Assembly (NCBI GenBank): GCA_903840825.1
Contig: CAIMHL010000638.1
Span: forward strand, 1-6,460
Length of the DNA: 6,460 nt
Direction: 5' to 3'
Origin: an uncultured beta proteobacterium
GTDB lineage: Bacteria > Pseudomonadota > Gammaproteobacteria > Burkholderiales > Burkholderiaceae_C
Made by a program: the position numbers and the translations under genes. The notes under the pieces are model-generated. The model ran no database searches. It saw only the letters and a program-made list of their open reading frames with translations, and was not told the DNA's origin. Shown piece after piece: positions 6,276 through 6,460 of this stretch. Position 1 is the first letter of the stretch. The number at the start of each line of letters is the position of its first letter.

Positions 6276-6460
6276 GGCACGCACCAGTCCACGCTGTCGG
6301 CACTCACGCGCGCCCGCTGGTGCCCCTCTTTGGCCAAAGCCAGCCAATCTATGCTGAGCACTTGCGCGCTCACGATGCACAAATTGTGTTGCGGGCACAA
6401 CCCCACCGCAGCGGCCGCACAAGGCGCGCCGGGCGGCGCGGCTGACAAATAATCGCCCGC
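6272..6460 (-). CDS. C-terminal end of a probable pyridoxamine 5'-phosphate oxidase-like FMN-binding protein
   Basis: The minus strand is open from the window edge to a TGA at 6274-6272, giving the last 62 residues of a gene that begins outside the window. It is too truncated to stand out by length but is supported by its ATGA overlap with the DCC-family gene and by sensible composition. The tail reads CIVSAQVLSIDWLALAKEGH, then QRARVSADSVDWCVP at the very end. The pattern of a strand, IDWL, a few residues, GHxRAR, and a terminal W-x-x-P resembles the end of PNPOx-like split-barrel flavoproteins common in Burkholderiales; this is recognition from memory without a search. Cysteines occur in APCAAA, GLCPQ, NLCIV and WCVP. 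The catalytic and FMN-contact regions are not visible, so function beyond the family guess is open. Confidence 0.5.
   Translation of the reverse strand, partial: AGDYLSAAPPGAPCAAAAVGLCPQHNLCIVSAQVLSIDWLALAKEGHQRARVSADSVDWCVP

Noticed and set aside
6276..6422. N-terminal extension of the DCC-family protein upstream of its ATG at 6275
   Set aside because: The extra 49 residues are arginine/glycine-rich, while another frame of the same DNA reads as the tail of the preceding gene and ends in an ATGA overlap.
1..6460. CRISPR arrays, tRNA or rRNA genes, insertion sequences
   Set aside because: No regularly spaced repeats, no cloverleaf or rRNA-like stretch, and no transposase-like product were seen on either strand.

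Overview
The window looks like chromosomal DNA from a Gram-negative bacterium, most likely a betaproteobacterium of the Burkholderiales (Comamonadaceae-like). This rests on protein style only: the form of the peptide-transporter ATPases, the solute-binding-protein tail, and the coupled FMN-protein/DCC-protein pair. No taxonomic marker gene is present, so the placement is an inference.

Positions 1-4583 (plus strand) carry a nearly complete Dpp/Opp-class peptide ABC importer in canonical order. It consists of the C-terminal 175 residues of a family 5 periplasmic binding protein, two inner-membrane permeases (DppB- and DppC-like), and two ATPases (DppD- and DppF-like). Gaps after the binding protein are 98, 8, 4 and 1 bases, so this is almost certainly one operon whose promoter lies before the window. 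The binding protein captures a peptide-like solute in the periplasm, the two permeases form the channel, and the two ATPases drive uptake. The true substrate cannot be read from the sequence.

Positions 4600-5581 continue the operon with a short reading frame encoding a clear Sec signal peptide, followed in another frame by a dienelactone-hydrolase-like serine hydrolase. This is the most interesting part of the window. The signal peptide and the hydrolase may be two coupled genes, or the remains of one secreted hydrolase broken by a frame disruption. A weak intrinsic terminator overlaps the end of the hydrolase.

Positions 5582-5855 are a convergent intergenic region with no supportable gene. 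Past it, base composition rises sharply: hand-counted 60-base samples give 45% G+C at 1741-1800 and 5281-5340, against 75% at 5941-6000 and 68% at 6241-6300.

Positions 5856-6460 (minus strand) hold a DCC-family thiol-disulfide oxidoreductase-like protein. Its start overlaps by ATGA the end of an upstream gene whose visible tail resembles the pyridoxamine 5'-phosphate oxidase-like FMN-binding family. I found no CRISPR array, tRNA, rRNA or insertion sequence. Most of the window is ordinary transporter biology, and I see no convincing wholly new system.
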